The notes under the pieces are model-generated. The model worked only from the letters and a program-made list of their open reading frames with translations, made no database searches and was not told where the DNA came from. DNA of 64,000 bases from Moraxella sp. K1664 (lineage in GTDB: Bacteria > Pseudomonadota > Gammaproteobacteria > Pseudomonadales > Moraxellaceae): contig NZ_CP155576.1 of assembly GCF_039693965.1 (NCBI RefSeq), positions 2,716,009 through 2,780,008 of the forward strand, written 5' to 3'. How positions within the stretch are numbered: the first letter of the stretch is position 1; the number at the start of each line of letters is the position of its first letter. The position numbers and the translations under genes were made by a program. Shown here piece after piece: positions 8,805-16,963 of the stretch.

Positions 8805-10636
8805 TAGGTACGCTCCCCTTTTGATAACCACATATCACGCATGGACTGCCCTGCCACTTGCATGGGATAGACGTGCTCACTTCTGTCCACATACACATCA
8901 ATAAATACCAAACCGTCCATTTCTAGGGCTTCTTTTAACTCTTGTTCCATAGTGGCAGGATTGGTAATTTTTACGCCTTTATGCCCATAGCTTTCGGCAA
9001 GTTTGACAAAATCAGGCAAGGATTTCATATAGCTTTGGGCGTGGCGACCTTCATACAGCATATCTTGCCACTGCTTTACCATACCAAGTTGGGCGTTGTT
9101 TAAGTTTAAAATCTTAACAGGCAAATTATACTGCAAGCACGTTGATAGCTCTTGGATATTCATCTGAATGGAGCCTTCGCCTGTGATACAGACGACCGTT
9201 TTTTCAGGGCAGGCAAGTTTTGCCGCCATGGCATAGGGTAGACCTACGCCCATGGTGCCAAGTCCGCCAGAGTTTAGCCATTGGCGTGGCTCGTCATATT
9301 TATAATATAAAGCAGCGAACATTTGGTGCTGACCGACATCAGACGTGATAATTGCTTTACCGTCCGTGAGTTTACACAGCGTTTCAACGACTCGTTGTGG
9401 CATAATCGCATGAACAGGTGCGTCCGTGTCATCGCCATAACGCAAGCCATGACGTTTACGCCATTCGTTGATTTGTGTCCACCAATCAGCAAGGGCGTGT
9501 TCGTCTAGGCGTTTGTCGCTGGATTTGACAATGCTCACCATTTCGGTCAAGACAGGCTTGACATCGCCCACGATAGGGATATGGGCGTTAATGGTTTTTG
9601 AGATAGACGTTGGGTCAATGTCAATATGGATAATGGTTGCGTTTGGGCAGAATTTTTTGACGTTGTTGGTAACACGGTCATCAAACCTTGCCCCCACCGC
9701 CAAAATAACGTCCGCATGGTGCATGGTCATGTTGGCTTCATAAGTGCCGTGCATACCGAGCATACCGACAAACTGCTCGCTCGTGGCAGGATATGCCCCT
9801 AGCCCCATGAGCGTGTTGGTAACGGGCAAGTTTAACAAATTGGCAAGTTCACGCAGTTCATCGCTTGCCCCGCCTTGTACCACGCCACCGCCTGAGTAGA
9901 GTACAGGGCGTTTGGCGGAGAGTAGCAAATCCACCGCTTTTTTGATTTGACCGCTATGTCCTTTGGACGTTGGCTGATAAGAGCGAATGTGAATCTCGCT
10001 TGGCATAACGTAGTCAAATTTATCGGCAGGGTTCGTCATATCCTTTGGAATATCCACCACCACAGGGCCGGGACGACCTGAGCTTGCGATAAAAAAGGCT
10101 TTTTTGATAATCGTGGGAATCTCGGCAGGATTACGCACTTGAAAACTATGCTTGACCACAGGGCGAGACACGCCAATCATGTCGCATTCTTGGAAAGCAT
10201 CATCGCCAATCAAGGTGCTTGGCACTTGCCCTGCCAGTACCACCATAGGAATAGAGTCCATGAACGCTGTGGCAATGGCGGTTACGGTGTTGGTAACGCC
10301 CGGCCCTGACGTAGCTAGCACCACGCCTGTACGTCCTGTAACACGGCTATAAGCGTCCGCCATGTGTCCTGCCGCCTGCTCGTGGCGAACTAGGATATGC
10401 TCAATCTTGTCTTGCTTAAATAGAGCATCATAGATATGTAGCACCGCCCCACCAGGGTAGCCAAAAATATGGGTTACGCCTTCATCAACTAAGGCTTGCA
10501 CAAGTAGCTCCGCCCCACTCATGGCAACGGTTTCGCCACGGGCAAGTTTGGCTTGATTTTCATGGAAATGTTTGGCAGCGTCTGCCGTCTGAGTATGCCC
10601 CGTCATGTTGGGGGCTTGGGTGGTTTGCTCTGTCAT
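8804..10636 (-). CDS. ilvI: Acetolactate synthase, large catalytic subunit
   Basis: The 610-residue thiamine-diphosphate enzyme condensing two pyruvates, or pyruvate and 2-oxobutyrate, in the first common step of branched-chain amino-acid synthesis. The catalytic glutamate lies in [17 protein letters not shown]. The ThDP/Mg motif reads GEGSIQMN...LNLNN, a GEG variant of the usual GDG. The FAD-domain segment [13 protein letters not shown] is present. ATG 10636 was chosen because AAAAGGAT lies just upstream; a longer form from 10696 has no such site. About 40 N-terminal residues are low in similarity to typical IlvI and probably disordered. ilvH follows with a one-base overlap. Confidence 0.97.
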   Translation of the reverse strand: MTEQTTQAPNMTGHTQTADAAKHFHENQAKLARGETVAMSGAELLVQALVDEGVTHIFGYPGGAVLHIYDALFKQDKIEHILVRHEQAAGHMADAYSRVTGRTGVVLATSGPGVTNTVTAIATAFMDSIPMVVLAGQVPSTLIGDDAFQECDMIGVSRPVVKHSFQVRNPAEIPTIIKKAFFIASSGRPGPVVVDIPKDMTNPADKFDYVMPSEIHIRSYQPTSKGHSGQIKKAVDLLLSAKRPVLYSGGGVVQGGASDELRELANLLNLPVTNTLMGLGAYPATSEQFVGMLGMHGTYEANMTMHHADVILAVGARFDDRVTNNVKKFCPNATIIHIDIDPTSISKTINAHIPIVGDVKPVLTEMVSIVKSSDKRLDEHALADWWTQINEWRKRHGLRYGDDTDAPVHAIMPQRVVETLCKLTDGKAIITSDVGQHQMFAALYYKYDEPRQWLNSGGLGTMGVGLPYAMAAKLACPEKTVVCITGEGSIQMNIQELSTCLQYNLPVKILNLNNAQLGMVKQWQDMLYEGRHAQSYMKSLPDFVKLAESYGHKGVKITNPATMEQELKEALEMDGLVFIDVYVDRSEHVYPMQVAGQSMRDMWLSKGERT

Positions 10637-11105
10637 ATCAATCCTTTTTCCCAAAATGGGGTTAAACAAACACAACTTACCAAAGACGTGGTACAAGGAC
10701 TGACAAAGAGATGAGAATGTCGTCTTGCAGACCGGTAAGTCTTGTGCAATGTTAAATCGGTGTGAATAAACGGTAATCTATTCGCTTGGACTTAACAAAC
10801 GTCTTTTTGATAAAGAACGCTGACTTCTATAACTAATTTTTATAAGTTAAAAAACTTTTGACAAATTTAGTTATTAAAATTAAGATTTGGCTATCTTACC
10901 CCAAAACATCTTTTTTGCCAATAGTTTTTTAAAGATTATTGTTAATTTTTTCAAATAACACCAAAATTTGTTCAAAAAGCGACAAATACCGCATTTATTC
11001 GCCTAATTGGTCTTGATTTTATCGTGGTTTTGTTGCAATATTAGCATTAATTTTTTGCCGATTTTGGATGGGCAATTCACACCGTCCAACAGTAAGGATT
11101 TTTTC
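10637..11105. other. Divergent intergenic region between ilvI and the DUF4124 gene
   Basis: About 470 AT-rich bases with divergent promoters expected. On the minus strand I looked for an attenuator leader peptide rich in Leu, Val or Ile ahead of ilvI and found none starting with ATG. No clear riboswitch or hairpin plus T-run was seen. Confidence 0.4.
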
Positions 11106-11567
11106 ATGAAACTTCATACCTTAACCGCCCTACTTCTTAGTGTTGTCACTTTTGGCATTACCGCCAATGCCAATACCACCATCTATGAGAGCATTGGCAA
11201 GCATGGCGAAGTGGTTTATAGCCAAATGCAACCAAAAAATACCACCAATTTTAAAGTTCACTCCATGCGTAATGATGGGCGTGTCGCTGATGCAGGTCAG
11301 CTGTCAGAACAAACCCAACAACAAGCAGCACCATCACCCGAAGCTCAGCGTATTGCCGACCTAGAACAGCAAAATCAAGCCCTACAAAATCAAGAGCTTG
11401 CCAATCGCTGTCAGTCATTGCGTGCCAACTTTGCCAACCTAACCATCGGTGGTCGTATTTTTGAGACCAACGCCAATGGCGAGCGAGTCTACCTAAATGA
11501 TCAAGAGATTAGCTCAAAACGTCAGCAACACCAACAACTGATTAATCAGTACTGCCAAGGTGTATAA
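11106..11567 (+). CDS. DUF4124-like periplasmic protein
   Basis: A 153-residue exported protein. A signal peptide (residues 1-22, ending ITANA) is followed by a DUF4124-like N-terminal segment, TTIYESIGKHGEVVYSQMQP, then a Gln/Ala-rich coiled stretch (RIADLEQQNQALQNQELANR) and a C-terminal part with two cysteines (about 102 and 150). ATG 11106 is preferred over an upstream in-frame codon at 11007 because only it begins a proper signal peptide. DUF4124 proteins are common in gamma-proteobacteria; their function is unknown. A strong terminator follows. Confidence 0.75.
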   Translation: MKLHTLTALLLSVVTFGITANANTTIYESIGKHGEVVYSQMQPKNTTNFKVHSMRNDGRVADAGQLSEQTQQQAAPSPEAQRIADLEQQNQALQNQELANRCQSLRANFANLTIGGRIFETNANGERVYLNDQEISSKRQQHQQLINQYCQGV

Positions 11568-11590
11568 GACACGCCATGCCACTCATGAGA

Positions 11591-11621
11591 AAAAACTCCA
11601 CACTTGAGCGTGGAGTTTTTT
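11591..11621 (+). terminator. Rho-independent terminator after the DUF4124 gene
   Basis: Arms AAAAACTCCAC and GTGGAGTTTTT enclose an 8-base loop and are followed by T residues. It can act in both directions and so also faces rpoN. Confidence 0.9.
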
Positions 11622-11626
11622 ATGGC

Positions 11627-11726
11627 TAGGGCGTGTCTGCCATTGATAACATTTTTATAAAATAAGATGAAAATTTAACACTTTAATCCATTTTTCATTG
11701 CAAATACCAAAGGCAGGCACGCCCTA
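11627..11726. mobile_element. MITE-1, short copy (100 bp)
   Basis: Bounded by TAGGGCGTGTCTGCC and GGCAGGCACGCCCTA, an imperfect terminal inverted repeat with TA at each outer end, as expected for a TA target duplication. The interior ATTGATAACATTTTTATAAA and TTTTCATTGCAAATACC are shared with the copies at 14490-14697 and 16077-16342; this copy has lost the middle. No coding capacity. Its right end supplies the stop codon of rpoN. Confidence 0.85.
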
Positions 11727-13328
11727 GATTTTTTGTTTGCGTAGTGTTGATGGCAAAATCCCCATCGCTTCACGATATTTGGTTACGGTTCGCCGTGAAA
11801 TACTTACGCCCTGCTCTTCTAACACGCCAGTAATATAAGCATCTGACAGTGGTTTTTGGGGGTTTTCGTTTTGAATCATGCTTTGGATTTGGGCGGAGAT
11901 GGCAGTTGATGATATCTCGCCATCTTCACTGCCCACACTGGATGAGAAAAAGTACTTTAAGGGATACAAGCCCTGCGGGGTGAGCATGGTCTTATTGGTG
12001 GTCAGTCGCGAGACGGTGGACTCATGCAGTCCAATCTCATCGGCGACATTTTTTAGGGTCAAAGGAATCATCGCTTCCACACCCCGCTCCAAAAACCCCT
12101 GCTGGCGACGAACGATACAGCCTGCCACTTTAAGCAAATTTTGGTTACGCTCATCAATGCTGCGAATGAACAGACGGGCATCATTTAGCTTATCTTTGAG
12201 ATAAATATTATCATCGCCATCATCGCCTTTTTTGATGAGACTGGCGTATTCTTGGTTGATTTGTAAATTAGGGATAACTTCTTGGTTTAGCACCACTCGC
12301 CATACATCGGTGTCGGTGACATTAGCCAGTGACTTCTTGGCATATCTGCCTTTGGTCTCTTCTAAGGCGATGACCAAAATATCAGGAATATCAATACTTT
12401 GGTCGATACTGCCTTCATTTTTATAAAACTCAGATGCAGGCTCGGGGTTAAGACTGCGGATAATCGCCATCGCCCCTTTTATCTCAGCAGAGCTTAGGTC
12501 GGTGTCTTGCATGAGTGCCTTGATGTTGTTCGTCTCCAAATGAGTGGTCGCCCCAAGCACCATATAAGCTTCATCAGCAAAAGGCAGATCAGGGTCATCT
12601 TTGGTCAGCTCGTCAAGTTGCAATCTTAGGCACTCGGGCAGATTTCTCGCCCCGACGCCCGTTGGCGAACACGCCTGAATGCGTTGTAACACCGAGACAA
12701 TCTCAGGCGGACTAATCGTCTCTTCCCACTGATAAAAACTGGCAAGGGTCGCCAAATTCTGATACAACTCATCCACACCCAGACGGATATAACCCATCTC
12801 ATCCATGGCGTCCAGCAAATAATCCAAAATCAGCGACTCTTTGGCATTCATGGGACTAAAATTCATCTGAAAACGCACATGCTCTTGGATGCTGGTGTGT
12901 GTCGCTCCCAAAAACTCATGCTCATCATCATGCCTGCCTGCCACACCAAAATCGCCATCATACTCAAAATCAGGGGTATAGACATTATCCCAGTCACTGT
13001 CCATCGCCCCGTCATCCAACCCCGACTCAGTCAGCTTATCATAACTGTCACTCTCAAAGGACTCATCAAAACCATCTGAGCCACCTTGACCGTCATTTTT
13101 TTGCCAATTATTATCCGTCCAATCGTCCAAACTTAGCTCATCACGGTCAAACTCCGTCTCAAAACTCTCATCAACCCGTTCAAGCAAAGGATTACTGTCT
13201 AACTTCATCTGCACTTCTTGCTCCAATTCAAGGTGCGACAAAGCCAGCAAGCGAATCGCCTGTTGCATTTGTGGGGTGAGTTTTTGGGATTGGTTTAAGC
13301 CAACGCCCAAGCCAAATGAGAGACTCAT
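11724..13328 (-). CDS. rpoN: RNA polymerase sigma-54 factor
   Basis: A 534-residue sigma-54, which directs RNA polymerase to -24/-12 promoters and needs AAA+ activators. The N-terminal activator-interacting region (LTPQMQQAIRLLALSHLELE, residues 17-36) is intact. An acidic linker (about 50-135) follows. The core-binding and helix-turn-helix region contains LHESTVSRLTTNKTMLTPQG, and the RpoN box reads SRRTVTKYREAMGILPS near the C-terminus. The stop TAG is made of the TA target plus the first base of the adjacent MITE-1. The usual downstream hpf/ptsN genes are absent; rpoN is transcribed alone towards the element. Confidence 0.97.
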   Translation of the reverse strand: MSLSFGLGVGLNQSQKLTPQMQQAIRLLALSHLELEQEVQMKLDSNPLLERVDESFETEFDRDELSLDDWTDNNWQKNDGQGGSDGFDESFESDSYDKLTESGLDDGAMDSDWDNVYTPDFEYDGDFGVAGRHDDEHEFLGATHTSIQEHVRFQMNFSPMNAKESLILDYLLDAMDEMGYIRLGVDELYQNLATLASFYQWEETISPPEIVSVLQRIQACSPTGVGARNLPECLRLQLDELTKDDPDLPFADEAYMVLGATTHLETNNIKALMQDTDLSSAEIKGAMAIIRSLNPEPASEFYKNEGSIDQSIDIPDILVIALEETKGRYAKKSLANVTDTDVWRVVLNQEVIPNLQINQEYASLIKKGDDGDDNIYLKDKLNDARLFIRSIDERNQNLLKVAGCIVRRQQGFLERGVEAMIPLTLKNVADEIGLHESTVSRLTTNKTMLTPQGLYPLKYFFSSSVGSEDGEISSTAISAQIQSMIQNENPQKPLSDAYITGVLEEQGVSISRRTVTKYREAMGILPSTLRKQKI

Positions 13329-13621
13329 GGGTGTACTACTGTCCTAATTGTTAAAATATCTACTAACTTTTAAATTTTACAACATTTTGGCATAATTTTT
13401 GCATAGATTTTGCCAAAAGGCGTAAATTTTACGACATAACACCCCAGTAACGCCCATCATTGTTATTTTATAACTTATTTTCCCACCTAAAATCTCATCA
13501 CAACCCCATCCATCATGACCATTACACCAACCATCAAGTCACCCCAAATTTATCCAAAAGTTGCCTAGCTTGATAAATGGCTTTATAATAAATTCAACAT
13601 CATGCACCAACAAGGACAACC
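13329..13621. promoter_or_regulatory. Divergent rpoN / nitrilase intergenic region with promoter
   Basis: For the plus-strand gene, TTGCCT (13561-13566) and TATAAT (13584-13589) are 17 bases apart, followed by AAGGA (13612-13616) ahead of ATG 13622, giving a plausible sigma-70 promoter. The rpoN promoter must lie in the AT-rich left half; I could not fix its boxes. Confidence 0.55.
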
Positions 13622-14488
13622 ATGCCAAAGATTGCCAACATTCAGCTAAATTCCCAAGATAACATTGATAACAACCTAGCCATTATCAAACAGGCGGTCT
13701 CCACCGCCAAACAAAACGGGGCGGATTTGGCAGTTTTGCCCGAAAATGCGTGTGTCATGGGGTCACAACGTGAGCTTGCCAGTCGTTTTGATGAGATGGT
13801 GGATTTTTATGCACGCCTTGCCCGCGATACGAGCATTCATATCTTAGCAGGGACACTGCCTTGCCCCACTCGCCCCGATGGCACGCCCATAGACGGCAAA
13901 TTAGACGGCAAATTTCGCCAATCCAGCCTACTGTTTGACAATACAGGCACACTCATCGCCCGCTATGACAAAATCCACCTGTTTCGGGCATCGGTGGCGG
14001 ACGGTGTGGGCAGTTATGATGAAGGTCGCACCTTTGAAGCAGGCGATACACCTGTCGTGGCTCACTGTGTGCTGGACGGTGTGGCAGTTGGCATTGGCAT
14101 GACCGTGTGTTTTGATGTGCGATTTCCCACACTTTATCAAAAACTTAGAGACATGGGGGCGGACATCATCACCGTGCCGTCTGCCTTTACCCACACCACG
14201 GGCAAGGCTCATTGGCAATCCTTGCTAACCGCTCGCTCGCTTGATGGTCAATGCCTTATCATCGGCTCGGCACAAGGTGGCACGCACCATTTCACCCACA
14301 AGGACAAACCCCAAACCCGCCAAACGTGGGGGCATGGCATGATGGTGAACGCAAACGGGCAAATCGTGGGTAGTACAAATACGACAGACGGTGGCGATTT
14401 TACAATCATTTATGCTGATTTTGATAAAGATGAGCAGGATAATATTCGTAAAAATATGCCGATATTTGAATGTCGGGTGGAGTTATAA
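13622..14488 (+). CDS. Nitrilase-superfamily amidohydrolase (Nit1-like)
   Basis: A 288-residue carbon-nitrogen hydrolase. The catalytic triad is visible: Glu in AVLPENACVMG (about residue 42), Lys in YDKIHLFRA (about 120) and Cys in GMTVCFDVRFP (about 163). The closest functional class by motif is the Nit/omega-amidase-like group, which repairs deaminated glutathione or hydrolyses 2-oxo-acid amides; the exact substrate cannot be read. It is expressed from its own promoter and converges on xerC, with a MITE-1 copy between them. Confidence 0.88.
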   Translation: MPKIANIQLNSQDNIDNNLAIIKQAVSTAKQNGADLAVLPENACVMGSQRELASRFDEMVDFYARLARDTSIHILAGTLPCPTRPDGTPIDGKLDGKFRQSSLLFDNTGTLIARYDKIHLFRASVADGVGSYDEGRTFEAGDTPVVAHCVLDGVAVGIGMTVCFDVRFPTLYQKLRDMGADIITVPSAFTHTTGKAHWQSLLTARSLDGQCLIIGSAQGGTHHFTHKDKPQTRQTWGHGMMVNANGQIVGSTNTTDGGDFTIIYADFDKDEQDNIRKNMPIFECRVEL

Positions 14489-14489
14489 T

Positions 14490-14697
14490 TAGGGCGTGTT
14501 GAACTTTGGTATTTGCAATGAAAAATGAGAAAAATCGCACGTTTTTCAAGGAAAAAACGCAGGCTGATAGTTATTCTATCAGACAAGTTTTTGACGCAGA
14601 AAAACAAGATTTAGCCATTTTTCATGCAAAAATGGATTAAAATTATCAAATTTTCATCTTATTTTATAAAAATGTTATCAATGTTCAACACGCCCTA
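14490..14697. mobile_element. MITE-1, intermediate copy (208 bp)
   Basis: Terminal inverted repeats TAGGGCGTGTTGAAC and GTTCAACACGCCCTA are perfect over 15 bases and end in TA. The middle shows an internal GCTGATAGTTATTCTATCAG hairpin and the segment GACGCAGAAAAACA also present in the longest copy. It lies between the convergent nitrilase and xerC genes; its right end supplies the xerC stop codon. It is non-coding and probably mobilised in trans. Confidence 0.88.
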
Positions 14698-15840
14698 GGA
14701 CTTTTTGGCGGTCGCCCTAGGATGTGTCTTATCATAAACCTTGGTCAGCGACCCAAAGTCCACATGGGTATAAATCTGCGTGGTGCTAAGATTACTATGC
14801 CCCAACAGCTCCTGCACCGCACGCAAATCACCACTCGATGACAACAGGTGCGACGCAAAACTATGCCGAAGCAAATGTGGGTGCAAACTCTGGGCGATGC
14901 CTGCCCGAGTGGCACACAGTGACAGACGAAGTTGTATCGCACGCTCGCTTAGCCTTTTGCCGTGTCGCTCACTAATAAACAGTGCCTTGACGGTACTGGT
15001 AGGCGTAATGCCATCAGGCTTGGCAGTTTTGGCGACTTTTTTGGCTTGCCATGATGTGCGATAAGGCAGGTAGGCATTGATGGCTTGTATCGCCTTGGTG
15101 CCGACAGGGACGACACGCATTTTTTTGCCTTTGCCCAGCACCCTAACCGATTTGGCGGTCAAATCCACATCCGCCACATCAAGCGATGCCAGCTCCGCCA
15201 AACGCAGACCGCTACTGTACATCAGCTCAAACATCGCCTTATCTCGTACCCACAAATCCGCCTGCTCGGGGTCATCGGGCGGGGCTTGCTCCAACAGATG
15301 TTTCATCACATCCACATCCAACACCACAGGCAAGGGCTTGGGGGCGGGTTTTAGGCGATAACCGATGGTCGGGTTACAGATGGTCGCTTTGTCGTCTGTC
15401 GTCCGCTCCTGCTCGTTGATGGCAAACTGATAAAACCGCTTAATGGCAGAAATGTCCCGTTTAACACTCACCGTCTGCACCCTGTCCTGCTCCAACCGTG
15501 TCACGACATACCACTCCAAATCCTTAGGGCGACAGTCCTGCCAGTCCACACCATAACGCCCCAAAAACTCACCAAAGCGGTACATGCTCGCCCGATATGC
15601 CGACAGCGTGTGGGGCGAATAATTCTGCCCTGTCAGCGACGACAGCCAACGCTCTATCGCTGATAACAGAGTCTGACAGACGAACTGAGAGACAGTCTGA
15701 GTCTTGGCTTGTCTTGGGTCTGTATCATGGCTAATGGGCATATCATGAGCCTGCTCTGCTTGCCTAGCTAGGCTTGGCAGATGGGCATCACTGGGTGACT
15801 GGGCGGAGTGGGTCTGGTTTAAAATGGCGGACAGTCGCAT
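14695..15840 (-). CDS. xerC: Tyrosine recombinase XerC
   Basis: A tyrosine recombinase which with XerD resolves chromosome dimers at dif. An N-terminal SAM-like core-binding domain (about 70-160) is followed by the catalytic domain with Arg in YSSGLRLAELASL, Lys in GKGKKMRVVPVG, the HLLRHSFASHLL box, LGHSNLSTTQIY and the nucleophile Tyr in QIYTHVDF. At 381 residues it is 70-80 longer than usual: the first ~65 residues are extra and low-complexity. An alternative start is ATG 15741. XerC is preferred over XerD from the YTHVDF-type C-terminus. The stop codon lies in a MITE-1 end. Confidence 0.9.
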   Translation of the reverse strand: MRLSAILNQTHSAQSPSDAHLPSLARQAEQAHDMPISHDTDPRQAKTQTVSQFVCQTLLSAIERWLSSLTGQNYSPHTLSAYRASMYRFGEFLGRYGVDWQDCRPKDLEWYVVTRLEQDRVQTVSVKRDISAIKRFYQFAINEQERTTDDKATICNPTIGYRLKPAPKPLPVVLDVDVMKHLLEQAPPDDPEQADLWVRDKAMFELMYSSGLRLAELASLDVADVDLTAKSVRVLGKGKKMRVVPVGTKAIQAINAYLPYRTSWQAKKVAKTAKPDGITPTSTVKALFISERHGKRLSERAIQLRLSLCATRAGIAQSLHPHLLRHSFASHLLSSSGDLRAVQELLGHSNLSTTQIYTHVDFGSLTKVYDKTHPRATAKKS

Positions 15841-15955
15841 GGCTATGGGTTATTGTTGGGTAATGCTAGATAAATATTGGATAAATATCGGGCAAATTAT
15901 TGGGGTGGATTTGATGAATCGGCAAAATTAGATTGGGGCTTTTAAGAATAACCAC

Positions 15956-16066
15956 ACCTAACAAACTTGATATTTGCTACGGCTTTGTAGGAATGTGCTT
16001 TCCACGCCTTTTAATGCCATCATTTTTATGGGCGTGCACAGTACGCCCCTACATCCAAACATCATT
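15956..16066. repeat. Dispersed repeat AACTTGATATT...GCGTGC/GTACGCCCCTAC (copy 1)
   Basis: Two blocks, ACCTAACAAACTTGATATT (from 15956) and GGGCGTGCACAGTACGCCCC followed by TACATCCAAACATCATT, recur in the same order near 54477-54540. Here about 50 extra bases lie between them. The second block is a small hairpin. The rest of 15841-16076 shows no gene. Confidence 0.6.
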
Positions 16067-16076
16067 GCGTTTGTAT

Positions 16077-16342
16077 TAGGGCGTGCCTACCATTGATAAC
16101 ATTTTTATAAAATAAGATGAAAATTTAACGCTTTTATCAATTTTTGCATGAAAAATGGCTATCCGACCACTTAATTTGGAAGGTTAAGTTAAAATTTTAA
16201 AATTTACATGGTTAAGTGGTCGGATTGTTTTTCTTCGTCAAAAGCTTGTTTGATAGAACGACTATCAAACTTCACTTTTTCCTTAAAAAACGTGCGATTT
16301 TTCTCATTTTTCATTGCAAATACAAAAGGCAGGCACGCCCTA
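16077..16342. mobile_element. MITE-1, longest copy (266 bp) with a nested insertion
   Basis: Ends TAGGGCGTGCCTACC and GGCAGGCACGCCCTA, again TA-bounded. It matches the 208-bp copy in reverse orientation through GAAAAATCGCACGTTTTT, a GATAGTCGTTCTATC hairpin and TTTTTCATGCAAAAATTGAT. It differs by a block that is itself bounded by inverted repeats (16161-16225). Confidence 0.85.
16161..16225. mobile_element. Small palindromic element nested in MITE-1
   Basis: Perfect 14-bp inverted repeats ATCCGACCACTTAA and TTAAGTGGTCGGAT enclose about 37 AT-rich bases. The flanking MITE-1 sequence (AAAAACA...AGCCATTTTT on the minus strand) is continuous in the copy at 14490-14697, which shows this block was inserted later. 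Confidence 0.7.
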
Positions 16343-16414
16343 ATTTTAAAATTTCTTGGGCGTATCTTACCACGATTTGTCATGACAGCCAAATCATTTT
16401 GGATTATGTTAAAT

Positions 16415-16648
16415 AATTTTCCCAATTTTCCCAATTTTCCCAATTTTCCCAATTTTCCCAATTTTCCCAATTTTCCCAATTTTCCCAATTTTCCCAATTT
16501 TCCCAATTTTCCCAATTTTCCCAATTTTCCCAATTTTCCCAATTTTCCCAATTTTCCCAATTTTCCCAATTTTCCCAATTTTCCCAATTTTCCCAATTTT
16601 CCCAATTTTCCCAATTTTCCCAATTTTCCCAATTTTCCCAATTTTCCC
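16415..16648. repeat. Tandem repeat, 26 copies of AATTTTCCC
   Basis: Twenty-six uninterrupted 9-bp units counted directly. It runs without a break into a 7-bp array made of the same unit minus CC. Because 9 is a multiple of 3 it produces long open frames of PNF, GKL, ENW or GKI repeats; none has a ribosome site and I treat them as artefacts. Confidence 0.95.
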
Positions 16649-16795
16649 AATTTTCAATTTTCAATTTTCAATTTTCAATTTTCAATTTTCAATTTTCAAT
16701 TTTCAATTTTCAATTTTCAATTTTCAATTTTCAATTTTCAATTTTCAATTTTCAATTTTCAATTTTCAATTTTCAATTTTCAATTTTCAATTTTC
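16649..16795. repeat. Tandem repeat, 21 copies of AATTTTC
   Basis: Twenty-one perfect 7-bp units that continue the preceding 9-bp array. It ends in AAAAGATTATCGC, a flank shared with the 7-bp array at 23185-23324. The OmpA-like gene starts 168 bases further on, too far for the array to act as a promoter spacer. Confidence 0.95.
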
Positions 16796-16921
16796 AAAAG
16801 ATTATCGCACCGCCCAACACCATGTCAAGCCCTTACCGCATCAGATGATAAAACAGCACAAAAACAAGACAAAAGGCAAGGCGATGACGATGATGGTACA
16901 GATTTTTGGGAAAATTTGCGG

Positions 16922-16927
16922 TATAAT
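16922..16927 (+). promoter_or_regulatory. -10 box for the OmpA-like gene
   Basis: A TATAAT 37 bases before the start codon; no good -35 match is seen at 17 bases, so only the -10 is called. Confidence 0.4.
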
Positions 16928-16963
16928 AAAGGGTTAGCATAAAAACAGTTGATAAGGTGAGCG

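Noticed and set aside
10637..10860. Attenuator leader peptide ahead of ilvI
   Set aside because: No ATG-led peptide rich in Leu, Ile or Val and no alternative hairpins with a T-run were found on the minus strand.
16415..16795. Possible CRISPR array
   Set aside because: Units of 7-9 bases abut directly with no spacers, and no cas genes are present.
16208..16942. Long open frames on both strands over the tandem repeat (PNF, GKL, ENW, GKI repeats)
   Set aside because: A 9-bp repeat without stops is open in all frames it allows; there is no ribosome site, and the N-terminal parts lie in MITE-1.
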